Assembly: GCF_017301335.1 (NCBI RefSeq) | Contig: NZ_CP071247.1 | Coordinates: forward strand, 2,232,001 to 2,296,000 | Direction of reading: 5' to 3' | From: Marinobacter salinisoli | GTDB lineage: Bacteria; Pseudomonadota; Gammaproteobacteria; Pseudomonadales; Oleiphilaceae | DNA length: 64,000 bases | Shown: positions 8,395 to 17,398 of the stretch, one piece after another | Layout: each line of letters begins with the position of its first letter | Position numbering within the stretch: the stretch's first letter is position 1 | The notes under the pieces: model-generated | What the model saw: only the letters and a program-made list of their open reading frames with translations | Databases searched by the model: none | Told to the model about the DNA's origin: nothing | Translations under genes and position numbers: made by a program

Positions 8395-10302
8395 TCAGCT
8401 GCCCAGTTGTTGCAGATGCCTGAGGAACTGGTCACGATCCATTTCGCCAAGCACTCTGCGATCCGTCATTTCCTGCCCGTCAGGGTTGAAGAACAGAATC
8501 GCAGGCGGGCCGAACAGGCCGAGTTCGTCTAGCAGCGCCTGCTGGGCGGTGGTGTTGTCGGTCATATCGATCTGAAGCAGCGTGAAATCGGACATCGCCC
8601 GGGCCACCTGGGGATCGCTGAACACGTTGCGCTCCATTACCTTGCAACTGATGCACCAGTCGGCATAGAAATCGAGAATGACGGGCCGGTTCTGGTTTCT
8701 GGCCTGGTTCAGTATGGCTTGCATTTCAGCCGGCGACTCAACCCGGTTGAATCCTGCATGCTCGGCTACCTTACTACCGATCGCTGCCTGGGTTGCGGCG
8801 GTGAAAGGGGTAAGTGGTTTGAGAGGGTCACTCGCACCGCCCATAGCACCGGCCAGTAGTGCCAGGCCGTAGGCAAAGAGCAGCAGCCCCAGACCTTTTC
8901 GCGTTCGCTCCCAGCCCGCTTTCGCGGCATCAAAGGCTCCCAGCTGCACACCGGTGATGGCCACCAGCAAAGCCCAGAGTGTCAGTGCCAGCCATGCGGG
9001 AACGAGGCGCTCTATCAGCCAGATGGCAACGGCCATCAGCATCACCCCATAAAGGTGTTTGACTGCCGTCATCCACTGACCGGTGGAAGGTAGGAATTTC
9101 CGGCCGCCAACGGCCACAAGAATCAGCGGTACACCCATCCCGAGCCCCAGAGAAAGCAAGGCGACACCGCCGATGACCGCATCCTGTGTGGTTGAAATGT
9201 ACAGCAGGCTGCCGGCCAGAGGGGCGGACACGCAGGGTGACACAATAAGGGCTGAAATGGCGCCGATGCCGAACAGGCTGAACACCCGGGTGCCGGTGAT
9301 GCGGTGGCTGGCCTGATTGAGAGGCTCCCGGATAAAACGGGGTAACTGAAGTTCGAACACGTCAAACATAGAGAGCGCGAAGAGCACGAACAGGCTGGCA
9401 AAAATGCTCAGCACCCAGGGCGATTGCAATTGTGCCTGCAGGTTGAAGCTGGCGCCCGCGAGCCCGGTGAGTACACCGGCTGCGGCATACGTCAGCGCCA
9501 TGCCCAGGACGTAGCTGCAGGAAAGCACGAGCGCATGGCCGGTGGTCTGGGTGTTTCGGTGCGACACCAGAGAAGAAATGATGGGCACCATGGGGAGCAC
9601 GCACGGAGTGAACGTAAGCCCGAGCCCCAGCAGAAAGAACAGCGCCGCTATCACGGCGATCGACTGGCTTTCGAGAAAGCCGGCAAGCCCGGTGGCAGAC
9701 TCGGTGTCAGGTAATGTCGCTGCGTCGCGGACTGTTCCGTCGCCACCGGAGTTGCCCAGTTGCGTGTCCGGCGCCTGGCTGGTTGCAGTCGTTACGCCCT
9801 TACCCGGGTAGAAAAACACCTCGCGGGTTTGCGGCGGGTAGCAAAGTCCGGCGCTGGCACAGCCTTGGTAGGTCACTTGCAGCTGGGCCTCTCTAACGCC
9901 GGCTGGCAAGGTCACGGGGATGCGGGCTTCCACGGGATCGTAGAAAACCTCCACCTCGCCAAAAAACTCGTCTTCGATGCGCTCGCCGTCCTGTGAAAAG
10001 GATGGCGTGCCCATCTTTACGCTGTCGTCCGTCGAGTCGATGCTTATCCGGCCGCGATACAGGTAATGCCCCGGCGTGACATCCCAGAACAGCACGACGG
10101 CCTGTTCTTCTGTGCGGAAGCTGAAGGGCAGGGCCTCATCGACCGGCAGAAAACCGGTGTCATCGGAACCAAATAGACTGCTGACGCTTGAGCCGAGGGC
10201 CGATGCGGGAGTGGATACCCCCATCAACATCAGAAGGCCGGCCAGCAGCGTCACAAGTGGGGTCAACGAAGAGTGTCGTAGTGCCTGGGGTACGGCTGTC
10301 AT
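8395..10302 (-). CDS. dsbD: Thiol:disulfide interchange protein DsbD
   Basis: DsbD moves reducing power from cytoplasmic thioredoxin to the periplasm, where it keeps DsbC/DsbG and cytochrome c maturation thiols reduced. The 635 residues contain a signal peptide, an N-terminal periplasmic domain with a Cys pair (CASAGLC region), about eight membrane helices carrying two key cysteines (FTPCVLP and SPCVSAP), and a C-terminal thioredoxin domain with CISC at 550-553. ATG 10302 before the signal peptide is preferred over an upstream TTG at 10356. It fits with the c-type cytochromes encoded by the ccoNOQP operon. Confidence 0.95.
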   Translation of the reverse strand: MTAVPQALRHSSLTPLVTLLAGLLMLMGVSTPASALGSSVSSLFGSDDTGFLPVDEALPFSFRTEEQAVVLFWDVTPGHYLYRGRISIDSTDDSVKMGTPSFSQDGERIEDEFFGEVEVFYDPVEARIPVTLPAGVREAQLQVTYQGCASAGLCYPPQTREVFFYPGKGVTTATSQAPDTQLGNSGGDGTVRDAATLPDTESATGLAGFLESQSIAVIAALFFLLGLGLTFTPCVLPMVPIISSLVSHRNTQTTGHALVLSCSYVLGMALTYAAAGVLTGLAGASFNLQAQLQSPWVLSIFASLFVLFALSMFDVFELQLPRFIREPLNQASHRITGTRVFSLFGIGAISALIVSPCVSAPLAGSLLYISTTQDAVIGGVALLSLGLGMGVPLILVAVGGRKFLPSTGQWMTAVKHLYGVMLMAVAIWLIERLVPAWLALTLWALLVAITGVQLGAFDAAKAGWERTRKGLGLLLFAYGLALLAGAMGGASDPLKPLTPFTAATQAAIGSKVAEHAGFNRVESPAEMQAILNQARNQNRPVILDFYADWCISCKVMERNVFSDPQVARAMSDFTLLQIDMTDNTTAQQALLDELGLFGPPAILFFNPDGQEMTDRRVLGEMDRDQFLRHLQQLGS

Positions 10303-10465
10303 AAAGGGTTCCGGATCCTCATTGTTCCTGTTTATTGGCCGTTGGGGTTTGGCCAATGCAATGGCCGCCTGGAAAGTGGCCTGATTTTGCAGCGAGGGAC
10401 AACCGGTTACAGGTTAAGTTCCCTCTGGTATTGAGCGGCTTAAAGCCGCACAATAGCGATCCACT

Positions 10466-11056
10466 ATGAATCTCAGTCCAAACGATCTTATCATGCTGTT
10501 CAATGACGTGTTCCGGGAAAGATACCGGACAATTCTCGTCAAGGGCAGTTACGAACCTGAATACATTCCTGCCCAGAGCCCTGAGGCGTTTGCAAGGATT
10601 GTGTTTGCGCACGGCTATTTTTCCAGTGCGCTGCATGAAATCAGTCACTGGTGTATTGCCGGTGCGCATCGACGCACACTTCACGACTACGGTTACTGGT
10701 ATTGTCCCGATGGCCGAACCGCAGAGCAGCAGCACGCGTTTGAACAGGTCGAGGTGAAGCCTCAGGCCATTGAGTGGCTGTTTGCCCTTGCCGCAGGTGC
10801 GCGATTCCACATCAGCGTCGATAACTTGTCCGGAGACGGGGCAAGCGATGAAGCCGGATTCCGGCAAAAGGTCAGGGCGCAGGCCGAGCGTTACCTGTTT
10901 CAGGGACTGCCTGAGCGGGCGAACGAATTTTTTAATGCATTACAATCATTTTACGGCACGAGGGAGAGCATCATTAAGGATTGGCGACAAGACGCCGACC
11001 GAATAGCGCCTCTGACGTGCGCATCGAATTTTTCGAGGAAAATTGAGACTGTATGA
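10466..11056 (+). CDS. epmC: Elongation factor P hydroxylase EpmC
   Basis: EpmC (YfcM) hydroxylates the beta-lysyl-lysine that EpmA and EpmB put on elongation factor P. The 196 residues have the family's core, with metal-binding candidates in HGYFSSALHEISHWCIAG (HExxH-like), and match the expected length. epmA, epmB and efp are not in the window. The stop codon overlaps the rhlB start as ATGA, so the two are co-translated. Confidence 0.9.
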   Translation: MNLSPNDLIMLFNDVFRERYRTILVKGSYEPEYIPAQSPEAFARIVFAHGYFSSALHEISHWCIAGAHRRTLHDYGYWYCPDGRTAEQQHAFEQVEVKPQAIEWLFALAAGARFHISVDNLSGDGASDEAGFRQKVRAQAERYLFQGLPERANEFFNALQSFYGTRESIIKDWRQDADRIAPLTCASNFSRKIETV

Positions 11057-12318
11057 CATCTGACCCAAAGCACACCGGCGACCTGCGTTTCCGTGACCTG
11101 AATCTGGACAAGCGCCTTCTGGACGCCATTACCTCGATTGGTTTCGAGTACTGCACACCCATCCAGGCGGAAACCCTGCCCTGGACCCTGGCCTGCGAAG
11201 ATTTGATTGGCCAGGCCCAGACCGGCACCGGAAAAACGGCGGCCTTTCTGATTACCGCGGTTCAGGCGCTTCTGGAAATCCCGATTCCGGAAAAGGAGCG
11301 GTTCGCATCCGAGCCTCGGGTTTTGGCGTTGGCGCCCACGCGGGAGCTGGCTATGCAGATTGCCAAGGATGCCGAGCAGCTGTGCCAGTACACCGGCCAC
11401 AACGTGGTAACCGTGGTAGGGGGCATGGACTACGACAAGCAGCGGGATCAGTTGCAGAATCAGGTCGTTGATATTCTGGTCGCTACACCGGGGCGCCTGA
11501 TTGATTTCCTCGGGTCGCAGGATGTATTCCTGGATCAGCTGGATATTCTGATTTTGGACGAAGCGGATCGCATGCTGGATATGGGGTTCATTCCTGATGT
11601 AAAGCGCATCATCCGCAAGTGTCCGCTTAAGGAGGATCGCCAGACCTTGCTGTTCAGCGCAACCTTCAACCAGGACGTCTTGAACCTTGCCTCCATGTGG
11701 ACCAAGAACGCCGAATTTGTGGAGATCGAGCCGGAACAGAAAACCGCTGAGCGTGTGGAACAGACAGTGTTCCTGGTTGGTGACGATGACAAGGTTCAGG
11801 TGCTGGTGAATTACCTCAAGCGTCCGGAAGTGGATAAGGCCATTGTGTTCGCCAACCGGCGGGATCAGTGTCGGGACCTGGAAGAAGATCTCCGCAATCA
11901 GGGCGTCAAGGTGGCGCTGATGTCCGGTGAAATTGCCCAGAACAAGCGCCTGAAAACCCTGGATCAGTTCAAGAAGGGCTCCATTCAGGTTCTGGTCGCC
12001 ACTGACGTGGCGGGCCGTGGCATCCACGTTAACGGCGTGACCCACGTCTTTAACTACAACTTGCCGGAGAACGCCGAGGATTACGTACACCGGATCGGTC
12101 GGACAGGGCGTGCCGGAACCAGCGGTGTTTCCGTCAGCTTCGCCGGTGAGGAAGACTCCTTCGCTTTGCCGGCTATTGAAACCTACATCAGCCAGAAGCT
12201 GAAAACGACCGTGCCGGATGAATCGCTGATGGAGCCGATGGGGAATCCGCCTATCGCCCGCAAGCGCGGTCGTCGTGGCCATGGTGGGCGTGGCGGCCCA
12301 CGCCCCAGAAGGAATTGA
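11053..12318 (+). CDS. rhlB: ATP-dependent RNA helicase RhlB
   Basis: This is a DEAD-box RNA helicase; RhlB unwinds structured RNA for the RNA degradosome. It is 421 residues, the same as E. coli RhlB. Motifs in order are GFEYCTPIQ (Q motif), AQTGTGKT (Walker A), PTRELA, TPGRLID, DEADRM, SAT, then the second RecA domain with VATDVAGRGIH and HRIGRTGRAG. The C-terminus is a basic, Gly/Arg-rich tail (about 395-421) for RNA contact. The tail and the EPEQKT segment in the middle favour RhlB over the RhlE or SrmB types. It is co-translated with epmC. Confidence 0.9.
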   Translation: MTSDPKHTGDLRFRDLNLDKRLLDAITSIGFEYCTPIQAETLPWTLACEDLIGQAQTGTGKTAAFLITAVQALLEIPIPEKERFASEPRVLALAPTRELAMQIAKDAEQLCQYTGHNVVTVVGGMDYDKQRDQLQNQVVDILVATPGRLIDFLGSQDVFLDQLDILILDEADRMLDMGFIPDVKRIIRKCPLKEDRQTLLFSATFNQDVLNLASMWTKNAEFVEIEPEQKTAERVEQTVFLVGDDDKVQVLVNYLKRPEVDKAIVFANRRDQCRDLEEDLRNQGVKVALMSGEIAQNKRLKTLDQFKKGSIQVLVATDVAGRGIHVNGVTHVFNYNLPENAEDYVHRIGRTGRAGTSGVSVSFAGEEDSFALPAIETYISQKLKTTVPDESLMEPMGNPPIARKRGRRGHGGRGGPRPRRN

Positions 12319-12335
12319 TCGGGACAGGTGTCAGC

Positions 12336-13490
12336 ATGTTAATCGTGGCAGATGAAAATATCCCCTTAGTGGATTCGTTCTTCGGAGATTTCGGTGAAAT
12401 ACGGCGAGTGTCCGGGCGAGGTTTGAGCGCCGCCGAGGTTCGGGATGCGGATGTGTTACTGGTTCGCTCTGTGACCCGGGTAGGGCGGGAGTTGCTGGAA
12501 GGTAGCCGGGTCAGGTTCGTTGGCACGGCGACCATCGGCACCGATCACATTGATGTCGACTGGTTGGAACAGGCGGGCATCCGCTTCGCCTCTGCCCCTG
12601 GTTGCAACGCCAACAGTGTTGCCGAGTACGTTCTGTCGGTGCTGTCGGCTTACGCGGAAAAGCGAGGGCTTGAGGACTGGACCGAACTGACCGTCGGCAT
12701 TGTCGGCGTTGGCAATGTGGGTGGTGAACTGGCTCACAAGCTCGAGCGGCTGGGGTTCGAGGTCCGGTTGTGCGATCCGCCCCGCGCTGACCTTGAGGGC
12801 GAAGACGGACCCGAATTTGTGTCGCTGGAGCAGGCACTGGCATGTGATGTGGTCACACTGCACACGCCCCTGACTCGTGATCAGCAACATGCCACCTACC
12901 ATATGGTTGGGGCTGAACAGTTGGCCGGTCTCACTAGCGATCAGTTGCTGGTCAACGCCGGTCGTGGCGAAGTCATTGACACTGAAGCGCTACGGGCACG
13001 GCTGGACGAGCCAAATCCACCTCTGGTGGCGCTGGATGTCTGGGAGCGGGAGCCTCGCATTGACCCAAGTTTGGTGGATCGGATCTGGATCGCTACGCCG
13101 CACATTGCCGGCTACAGCCTCGAGGGTAAGGTTCAGGGCACCGAGATGATCTACCAGGCTTTGAGCAAATATCTGGGCCTGCCGGTACGCAAGAAATCGG
13201 GCCAGTTTCTGCCGGAGCCAGCTTTGAGCAAAGTTGCTTTCACCAGCGCAGCTGAAGAGGCCGACGCCATTCGTGTCGCGTTGCGACTCTGCTACGACCC
13301 CCGTCCGGACGATGGCCGATTGCGAACCATCATGACGGGTAGCGCTGAGGAACGGGCGGCGGGGTTTGACCGCTTGCGGAGAAATTATCCGGTGCGTCGG
13401 GAGTGCTCGAGCGTGACCGTTCAGCTCAAGGGTAGCAGCAAATCCCTGCAGGACAGCTTTCGGGCCGTGGGGTTCAAGCTTAAGATCTGA
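12336..13490 (+). CDS. pdxB: Erythronate-4-phosphate dehydrogenase PdxB
   Basis: PdxB oxidises 4-phosphoerythronate in the DXP-dependent pathway to pyridoxal phosphate. The 384 residues show the D-2-hydroxyacid dehydrogenase architecture: MLIVADENIPLVDSFF at the start, the NAD-binding VGIVGVGNVGGEL (about residue 117), active-site His/Glu/Arg regions (RGEVIDTEAL, ATPHIAGYS) and the extra C-terminal PdxB dimerisation domain. The frame is open from a TTG at 12315, but ATG 12336 gives the family N-terminus exactly. It follows rhlB with 17 bases between. Confidence 0.95.
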   Translation: MLIVADENIPLVDSFFGDFGEIRRVSGRGLSAAEVRDADVLLVRSVTRVGRELLEGSRVRFVGTATIGTDHIDVDWLEQAGIRFASAPGCNANSVAEYVLSVLSAYAEKRGLEDWTELTVGIVGVGNVGGELAHKLERLGFEVRLCDPPRADLEGEDGPEFVSLEQALACDVVTLHTPLTRDQQHATYHMVGAEQLAGLTSDQLLVNAGRGEVIDTEALRARLDEPNPPLVALDVWEREPRIDPSLVDRIWIATPHIAGYSLEGKVQGTEMIYQALSKYLGLPVRKKSGQFLPEPALSKVAFTSAAEEADAIRVALRLCYDPRPDDGRLRTIMTGSAEERAAGFDRLRRNYPVRRECSSVTVQLKGSSKSLQDSFRAVGFKLKI

Positions 13491-13505
13491 GTCCAGGTGG
13501 GAATC

Positions 13506-13537
13506 AAAAAAGCCGGGGTAGAGTCCCCGGCTTTTTT
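13506..13537. terminator. Bidirectional Rho-independent terminator (pdxB / htpX)
   Basis: Stem GCCGGGG (13512-13518) pairs with CCCCGGC (13525-13531) around a 6-base loop, flanked by six A on one side and six T on the other. It therefore ends transcripts from both pdxB (plus) and htpX (minus), whose stops flank it. Confidence 0.9.
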
Positions 13538-13539
13538 GT

Positions 13540-14421
13540 TTAGAGCTTGGCCTGCTGAAGCGCCTGAATGCGATCCTCCAGCGGTGGATGAGTCATGAAC
13601 AGGGCGCTGAGACCACCCCTGGCACCCCGATTGATGCCGAAGGCCTGAAGAGTATCCGGCATTTGGTCCGGAACCTCGCTTTCCTGTTTGAGCCGCGCCA
13701 GCGCCTTGATCATTGCCGACCGGCCTGCCAGCTGGGCGCCGGCGATATCGGCCCGGAACTCTCGCCGCCGAGAGAACCAGAACACGATGGTGCTGGCGAG
13801 AATCCCCAGTACGATTTCGGCGACGATGCTGACGACGAAAAAGCCCACGCCGTGGCCACTTTCGTTTTTGAACACGGCGCGATCAACGAAAGAGCCAATG
13901 ACCCGTGCAGCGAAGATAACGAAGGTGTTCACCACGCCCTGAATCAACGCCAGTGTCACCATGTCTCCATTGGCCACATGCCCAATTTCGTGGCCCAGAA
14001 CGGCCCTGATTTCGTCTTTGTCGAAGCGGGTGAGGAGCCCCTCACTGACGGCAACCAGTGCATCGTTCTTGTTCCAGCCGGTGGCAAAAGCGTTGGATTG
14101 GCTGGCGGGGAAAACCGCGACCTCCGGCATCCCGATACCGGCATTCTTCGCGAGTTCAGCAACCGTCTCCACTAACCAGCGCTCAGCCGGGGTGCGGGGT
14201 GATTCAATCACCTTGGCGCGCGTGCTCCACTTCGCCATCGGTTTTGAAATCAGCAGGGAAATGATGGCGCCAGCAAAACCGAACACTGCCGCAAATGCCA
14301 GCAGCGGGCCATACTGTATGCCGTACTCGGACAGGTAACTATCCACACCGAGAAGTCGCAACGTAAAGCTTGCGACGAGAATAACCGCCAGGTTAGTGGC
14401 CAGGAACAACAGAATTCGCAT
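13540..14421 (-). CDS. htpX: Membrane metalloprotease HtpX
   Basis: HtpX is a zinc protease of the inner membrane that, with FtsH, degrades misfolded membrane proteins. The 293 residues have two N-terminal helices (about 4-25 and 35-57), the zinc motif HEIGH near residue 140, two further helices, and the third zinc ligand in [11 protein letters not shown]. Length and order match the family. It is usually controlled by CpxR; no CpxR box was recognised upstream. It lies beside the unknown 147-residue gene and alaA, as I recall for P. aeruginosa PA2828-PA2830. Confidence 0.95.
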   Translation of the reverse strand: MRILLFLATNLAVILVASFTLRLLGVDSYLSEYGIQYGPLLAFAAVFGFAGAIISLLISKPMAKWSTRAKVIESPRTPAERWLVETVAELAKNAGIGMPEVAVFPASQSNAFATGWNKNDALVAVSEGLLTRFDKDEIRAVLGHEIGHVANGDMVTLALIQGVVNTFVIFAARVIGSFVDRAVFKNESGHGVGFFVVSIVAEIVLGILASTIVFWFSRRREFRADIAGAQLAGRSAMIKALARLKQESEVPDQMPDTLQAFGINRGARGGLSALFMTHPPLEDRIQALQQAKL

Positions 14422-14517
14422 GTCGTGTCTCCGTACTGTTAGACGAACACTGAAGGGGTGAAGTCCAGATTGCTATATGAGGGCGCAGCGTGTTTGTTCA
14501 ATGTTTGCAGCGGTGTT

Positions 14518-14961
14518 TCAGCCAGCGGTGTCTTCGAAAAAAGCCGACTGCACGGCCTGGCTGATGCGGCTGGAGTGGCCGCTTTTGATGGCCGCGCGAA
14601 TGCGGTGAACGTGAGTGGATAAATCTTTCTGAACCGACTCCGGCAGGCGGTCCGCATTGCTTAGCCGGGCCTCAGGTGCCGGGCTGCTCAGGCGCACAAA
14701 AGCCTTTTGAGTGAGGACCGCCTGGTCCAGGGCTTCCTGCCGAATGGTATCGACATAGCGCAGCAAACCTTCCTCCTCAAGCCACAACAGGGCGCTGAAA
14801 CACGCCATGTGACGCTTGCTGTGCAGCCCGAATTCGTCCGGCTCATCCGGCCCGGCAATGTCTTCCACAAACACGTTGACCCGGCGGGGAAACGAGCCAT
14901 ACAGCTGAACCAGCGCGATGGCAACGTCTTTGTAAAATTCCTCCACGTGAATATCGGCCAT
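14518..14961 (-). CDS. Conserved hypothetical protein (147 aa)
   Basis: I do not recognise a named family. The predicted protein is soluble, mostly helical, with a central stretch FPRRVNVFVEDIAGPDEPDEFG and LLWLEEEGLLRYVD, the latter resembling the wing-helix part of a small DNA-binding or scaffold fold. No Cys cluster, signal peptide or membrane helix is seen. ATG 14961 has GGAG five bases upstream; the frame is open further, to 15075, but that would overlap alaA. The gene lies 10 bases after the alaA stop on the same strand and 96 bases before the htpX start, a position that P. aeruginosa PA2829 also occupies as far as I recall. Confidence 0.8.
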   Translation of the reverse strand: MADIHVEEFYKDVAIALVQLYGSFPRRVNVFVEDIAGPDEPDEFGLHSKRHMACFSALLWLEEEGLLRYVDTIRQEALDQAVLTQKAFVRLSSPAPEARLSNADRLPESVQKDLSTHVHRIRAAIKSGHSSRISQAVQSAFFEDTAG

Positions 14962-14971
14962 GGGGTCTCCG

Positions 14972-16186
14972 TTATTGCTGATAGTTGCCGAGGAATCGAC
15001 CGAGCCGGAACATTGCGTCCTCAAGGGCATCTTCGCGGGGCAGGAAAACGACCCGCAGGTGCTGCTTGTCGTCAATGTTGAAGGCGGAGCCTTGCACCAG
15101 CAGTATTTTTTCCTGCAGCAACAGGTCCAGCACCAGCTTCTCGTCGTTGGCGATCGGGAAATGCTTCGGATCCAGTTTGGGGAACAGGTAAAGCGCGCCC
15201 TGCGGTTTCACGCAACTGACTCCGGGGATGTCGTTGAGCATGCGCCAGGCCGTCTCGCGCTGCTGGTACAACCGGCCTTCGGGAGCGACCAGATCATTGA
15301 TGGACTGATAGCCGCCCAACGCCGTCTGGATGGCAAGCTGCGCCGGTACGTTGGCGCAGAGGCGCATGTTGGAAAGCATCTCGATGCCCTCGATAAAATC
15401 CCGGGCCCGGTGCTTGGCTCCGCTGACAATCATCCAGCCCGAGCGGTAACCGGCAGCACGATAGTTTTTGGACAGCCCGTTGTAGGTGAGGAACAGCACA
15501 TCGTCGGCCAGGGCGGCCGTGGAGATGTGCTGGGTACCATCGTAGAGAATTTTGTCGTAGATCTCGTCGGAGAGAATAATCAGGTTGTGCTGGCGGGCCA
15601 GCTCAATCACCTGTTCCAGCAGCTCCCGCGAATAGACAGCACCGGTCGGGTTGTTGGGGTTGATCAGTACGATGGCCCGGGTTCGGGGCGTGATCTTCTT
15701 GCGAATGTCGTCCAGGTCGGGGAACCAGTCCTGCTGTTCGTCACAGCGGTAATGCACTGGTTTACCGCTGGAGAGGGTGACGGCTGCGGTCCACAGGGGG
15801 TAGTCCGGGGCCGGGATCAGAACCTCGTCGCCGGTGTTCAGCAGGGCCTGCATCGACATGACAATCAGCTCACTGACACCGTTGCCCAGGAAAATGTCAT
15901 CGATGTCGACCTTGTCGATGCCTCGCTGCTGGCAGTAATGCATGACCGCTTTACGGGCGGAAAACAGCCCCTTGGACTCTACGTAGCCCTGGGCCTGGTG
16001 CATGTTGTAAATCACGTCCTGCTGGATTTCTTCCGGCACATCCAGCTCAAACGCCGCTGGATTACCAATGTTGAGTTTGAGCACGCGGTGGCCTTCTTCT
16101 TCGAGCCGGCGCGCCTCACGCAGAACCACTCCGCGTATTTCGTAACATACGTTATCCAGCTTGGCGGACTTGTGGTAGTTCTGCAT
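14972..16186 (-). CDS. alaA: Alanine-synthesising aminotransferase AlaA
   Basis: This is a class I PLP-dependent aminotransferase; the AlaA group makes alanine from pyruvate and glutamate. The 404 residues match E. coli AlaA in length and in signatures: GNGVSELI, the LINPNNPTGAVYS segment, SDEIYDKILYDG, and the PLP lysine in TYNGLSKNYRAAGYRSGW (SKxxxxxG). It is co-oriented with the unknown 147-residue gene. A 15-bp palindrome (16219-16233) lies 33 bases upstream and could be the operator. Confidence 0.92.
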   Translation of the reverse strand: MQNYHKSAKLDNVCYEIRGVVLREARRLEEEGHRVLKLNIGNPAAFELDVPEEIQQDVIYNMHQAQGYVESKGLFSARKAVMHYCQQRGIDKVDIDDIFLGNGVSELIVMSMQALLNTGDEVLIPAPDYPLWTAAVTLSSGKPVHYRCDEQQDWFPDLDDIRKKITPRTRAIVLINPNNPTGAVYSRELLEQVIELARQHNLIILSDEIYDKILYDGTQHISTAALADDVLFLTYNGLSKNYRAAGYRSGWMIVSGAKHRARDFIEGIEMLSNMRLCANVPAQLAIQTALGGYQSINDLVAPEGRLYQQRETAWRMLNDIPGVSCVKPQGALYLFPKLDPKHFPIANDEKLVLDLLLQEKILLVQGSAFNIDDKQHLRVVFLPREDALEDAMFRLGRFLGNYQQ

Positions 16187-16218
16187 GGGAGGTTCAATTC
16201 CTTGGTTCGTGTGCTGTG

Positions 16219-16233
16219 ATCAATGTTATTGAT
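16219..16233. promoter_or_regulatory. 15-bp palindrome in the alaA promoter region
   Basis: ATCAAT-GTT-ATTGAT is a perfect 6-3-6 inverted repeat 33 bases upstream of alaA. E. coli alaA is under Lrp control, but this site is not a good Lrp consensus. I see the repeat; its use as an operator is inferred. Confidence 0.45.
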
Positions 16234-16394
16234 TTGAGGCCCTTATTCTAGCGGAGCACAGGCGCCCGACAACAGGGCGATTATGATGAATTGTGGCGTA
16301 TTCCGTGCGGTCTGGCGCAAAGTTTGGATTAGATGATCGCCGGCTTCTGGGAGCGTGGGGAGCTCGCCAGGGTTGTTTTAGTTTACTAATCGTG

Positions 16395-16409
16395 CACAAT
16401 TTAATTGGA
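16395..16409. promoter_or_regulatory. OhrR/OspR-type operator upstream of gpx-ospR
   Basis: The sequence CACAATTTAATTGGA matches the OhrR-family box TACAATT-N-AATTGTA at nearly every position. It overlaps a possible -10 (CACAAT, 16395-16400) with a -35-like TTGTTT at 16373-16378. A regulator bound here would block transcription of the glutathione peroxidase and its own gene, the usual autoregulation in this family. Confidence 0.6.
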
Positions 16410-16445
16410 GTAAATTAATGTTCGGCCAACTGCAAGGAGAGTTAC

Positions 16446-16931
16446 GTGTCCGGATCCAGTATTTATGATTTCACCGTAAGTGATATTCAGGGAAATGAGA
16501 AAAGCATGGCGGATTATCGCGGAAAGGTGCTGCTCATCGTCAACACCGCCAGCAAGTGTGGCTTCACACCCCAGTTTGAGGGGCTCCAGGCTCTGTATTC
16601 GGATTTGCAGGAGAGGGGCCTTGAGGTTCTGGGTTTTCCCTGCAACCAGTTCATGAACCAAGACCCGGGTAACAACGAATCCATCAGCGAGTTTTGCAGC
16701 CTGAATTTTGGCGTGAACTTCCCGATGTTCAGCAAGATTGAGGTGAACGGTGATGGCGCCCACCCTCTGTATCAGTTCCTTAAAAAGGAAGCCAAGGGCC
16801 TGATGGGAACAGAGAAAGTAAAATGGAATTTCACCAAGTTCCTGGTTGGCCGTGACGGTGAGGTCATTCGTCGCTATCCGCCCACTACCAAGCCTGAAGA
16901 CATTCGAGAAGATATCGAGAAGTTACTGTAA
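16446..16931 (+). CDS. gpx: Glutathione peroxidase (Gpx/BtuE family)
   Basis: The enzyme reduces peroxides with glutathione or thioredoxin. The 161 residues have the family motifs: [12 protein letters not shown] with the catalytic Cys near residue 37 (Cys, not selenocysteine), LGFPCNQF with the catalytic Gln and the second Cys, and [10 protein letters not shown] with Trp and Asn. It starts with GTG at 16446 behind a strong AAGGAGAG. It precedes the OspR-like regulator by 2 bases and has an OhrR-type operator 37 bases upstream, so induction by organic or hydrogen peroxide is likely. Confidence 0.93.
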   Translation: MSGSSIYDFTVSDIQGNEKSMADYRGKVLLIVNTASKCGFTPQFEGLQALYSDLQERGLEVLGFPCNQFMNQDPGNNESISEFCSLNFGVNFPMFSKIEVNGDGAHPLYQFLKKEAKGLMGTEKVKWNFTKFLVGRDGEVIRRYPPTTKPEDIREDIEKLL

Positions 16932-16933
16932 AC

Positions 16934-17398
16934 ATGGCTGAATCCGATAACCCCCTCGCGCTGGACAATCAGATCTGCTTCGCGTTGTATGCGGCTAATC
17001 GCGCAATGACGGCCCGCTATCGCCCATTGCTGGTGGAGCTGAATCTGACCTATCCCCAGTATCTGGTGATGCTGGTGCTATGGGAAGGTGAGGGCGCAGG
17101 TGATGTCATCCGGGTGTCTGATCTGGGGCATCGGTTGCGGTTGGATTCGGGCACGCTCACGCCCCTGCTCAAGCGGCTGGCAGACCGCGGGCTCATTGAG
17201 CGGCGGCGAAGCGAGCAGGATGAGCGGGTTGTGACGGTGTTGTTGACCGACCATGGCCGGGCGCTCAGGAATCAGGCGAAGTCCGTGCCCGAGCGACTAA
17301 TGTGTGGTCTTGGCGTCGATGAAAACCGGCTCAAGGCCCTGCGGCAGGAGCTCAGGGATGTTCTGAAATCGCTGGAGACGCTGGCGCCCAGCGATTGA
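16934..17398 (+). CDS. ospR: MarR-family redox regulator, OspR/OhrR type
   Basis: This is a 154-residue winged-helix dimer that probably represses gpx and itself until its cysteines are oxidised. The N-terminal LDNQICFALYAA carries the sensing Cys15 of OhrR-type proteins, and a second Cys is at 124. The 109-residue spacing is close to that of the two reactive cysteines reported for P. aeruginosa OspR. The DNA-binding part is RVSDLGHRLRLDSGTLTPLLKRL with the wing ERRRSEQDERVV. It follows gpx by 2 bases. Its last 47 bases overlap the end of the convergent sagS gene. Confidence 0.85.
   Translation: MAESDNPLALDNQICFALYAANRAMTARYRPLLVELNLTYPQYLVMLVLWEGEGAGDVIRVSDLGHRLRLDSGTLTPLLKRLADRGLIERRRSEQDERVVTVLLTDHGRALRNQAKSVPERLMCGLGVDENRLKALRQELRDVLKSLETLAPSD

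Noticed and set aside
10951..12282. 443-codon open frame antisense to rhlB
   Set aside because: rhlB has every DEAD-box motif in order; the antisense frame is a by-product.
14962..15075. N-terminal extension of the 147-residue hypothetical protein
   Set aside because: It would overlap alaA by about 100 bases and has no ribosome site, whereas ATG 14961 has GGAG at a good distance.
14960..16219. 419-codon open frame antisense to alaA
   Set aside because: alaA has complete aminotransferase motifs; the antisense product is low in recognisable pattern and is a shadow of GC-rich codon use.
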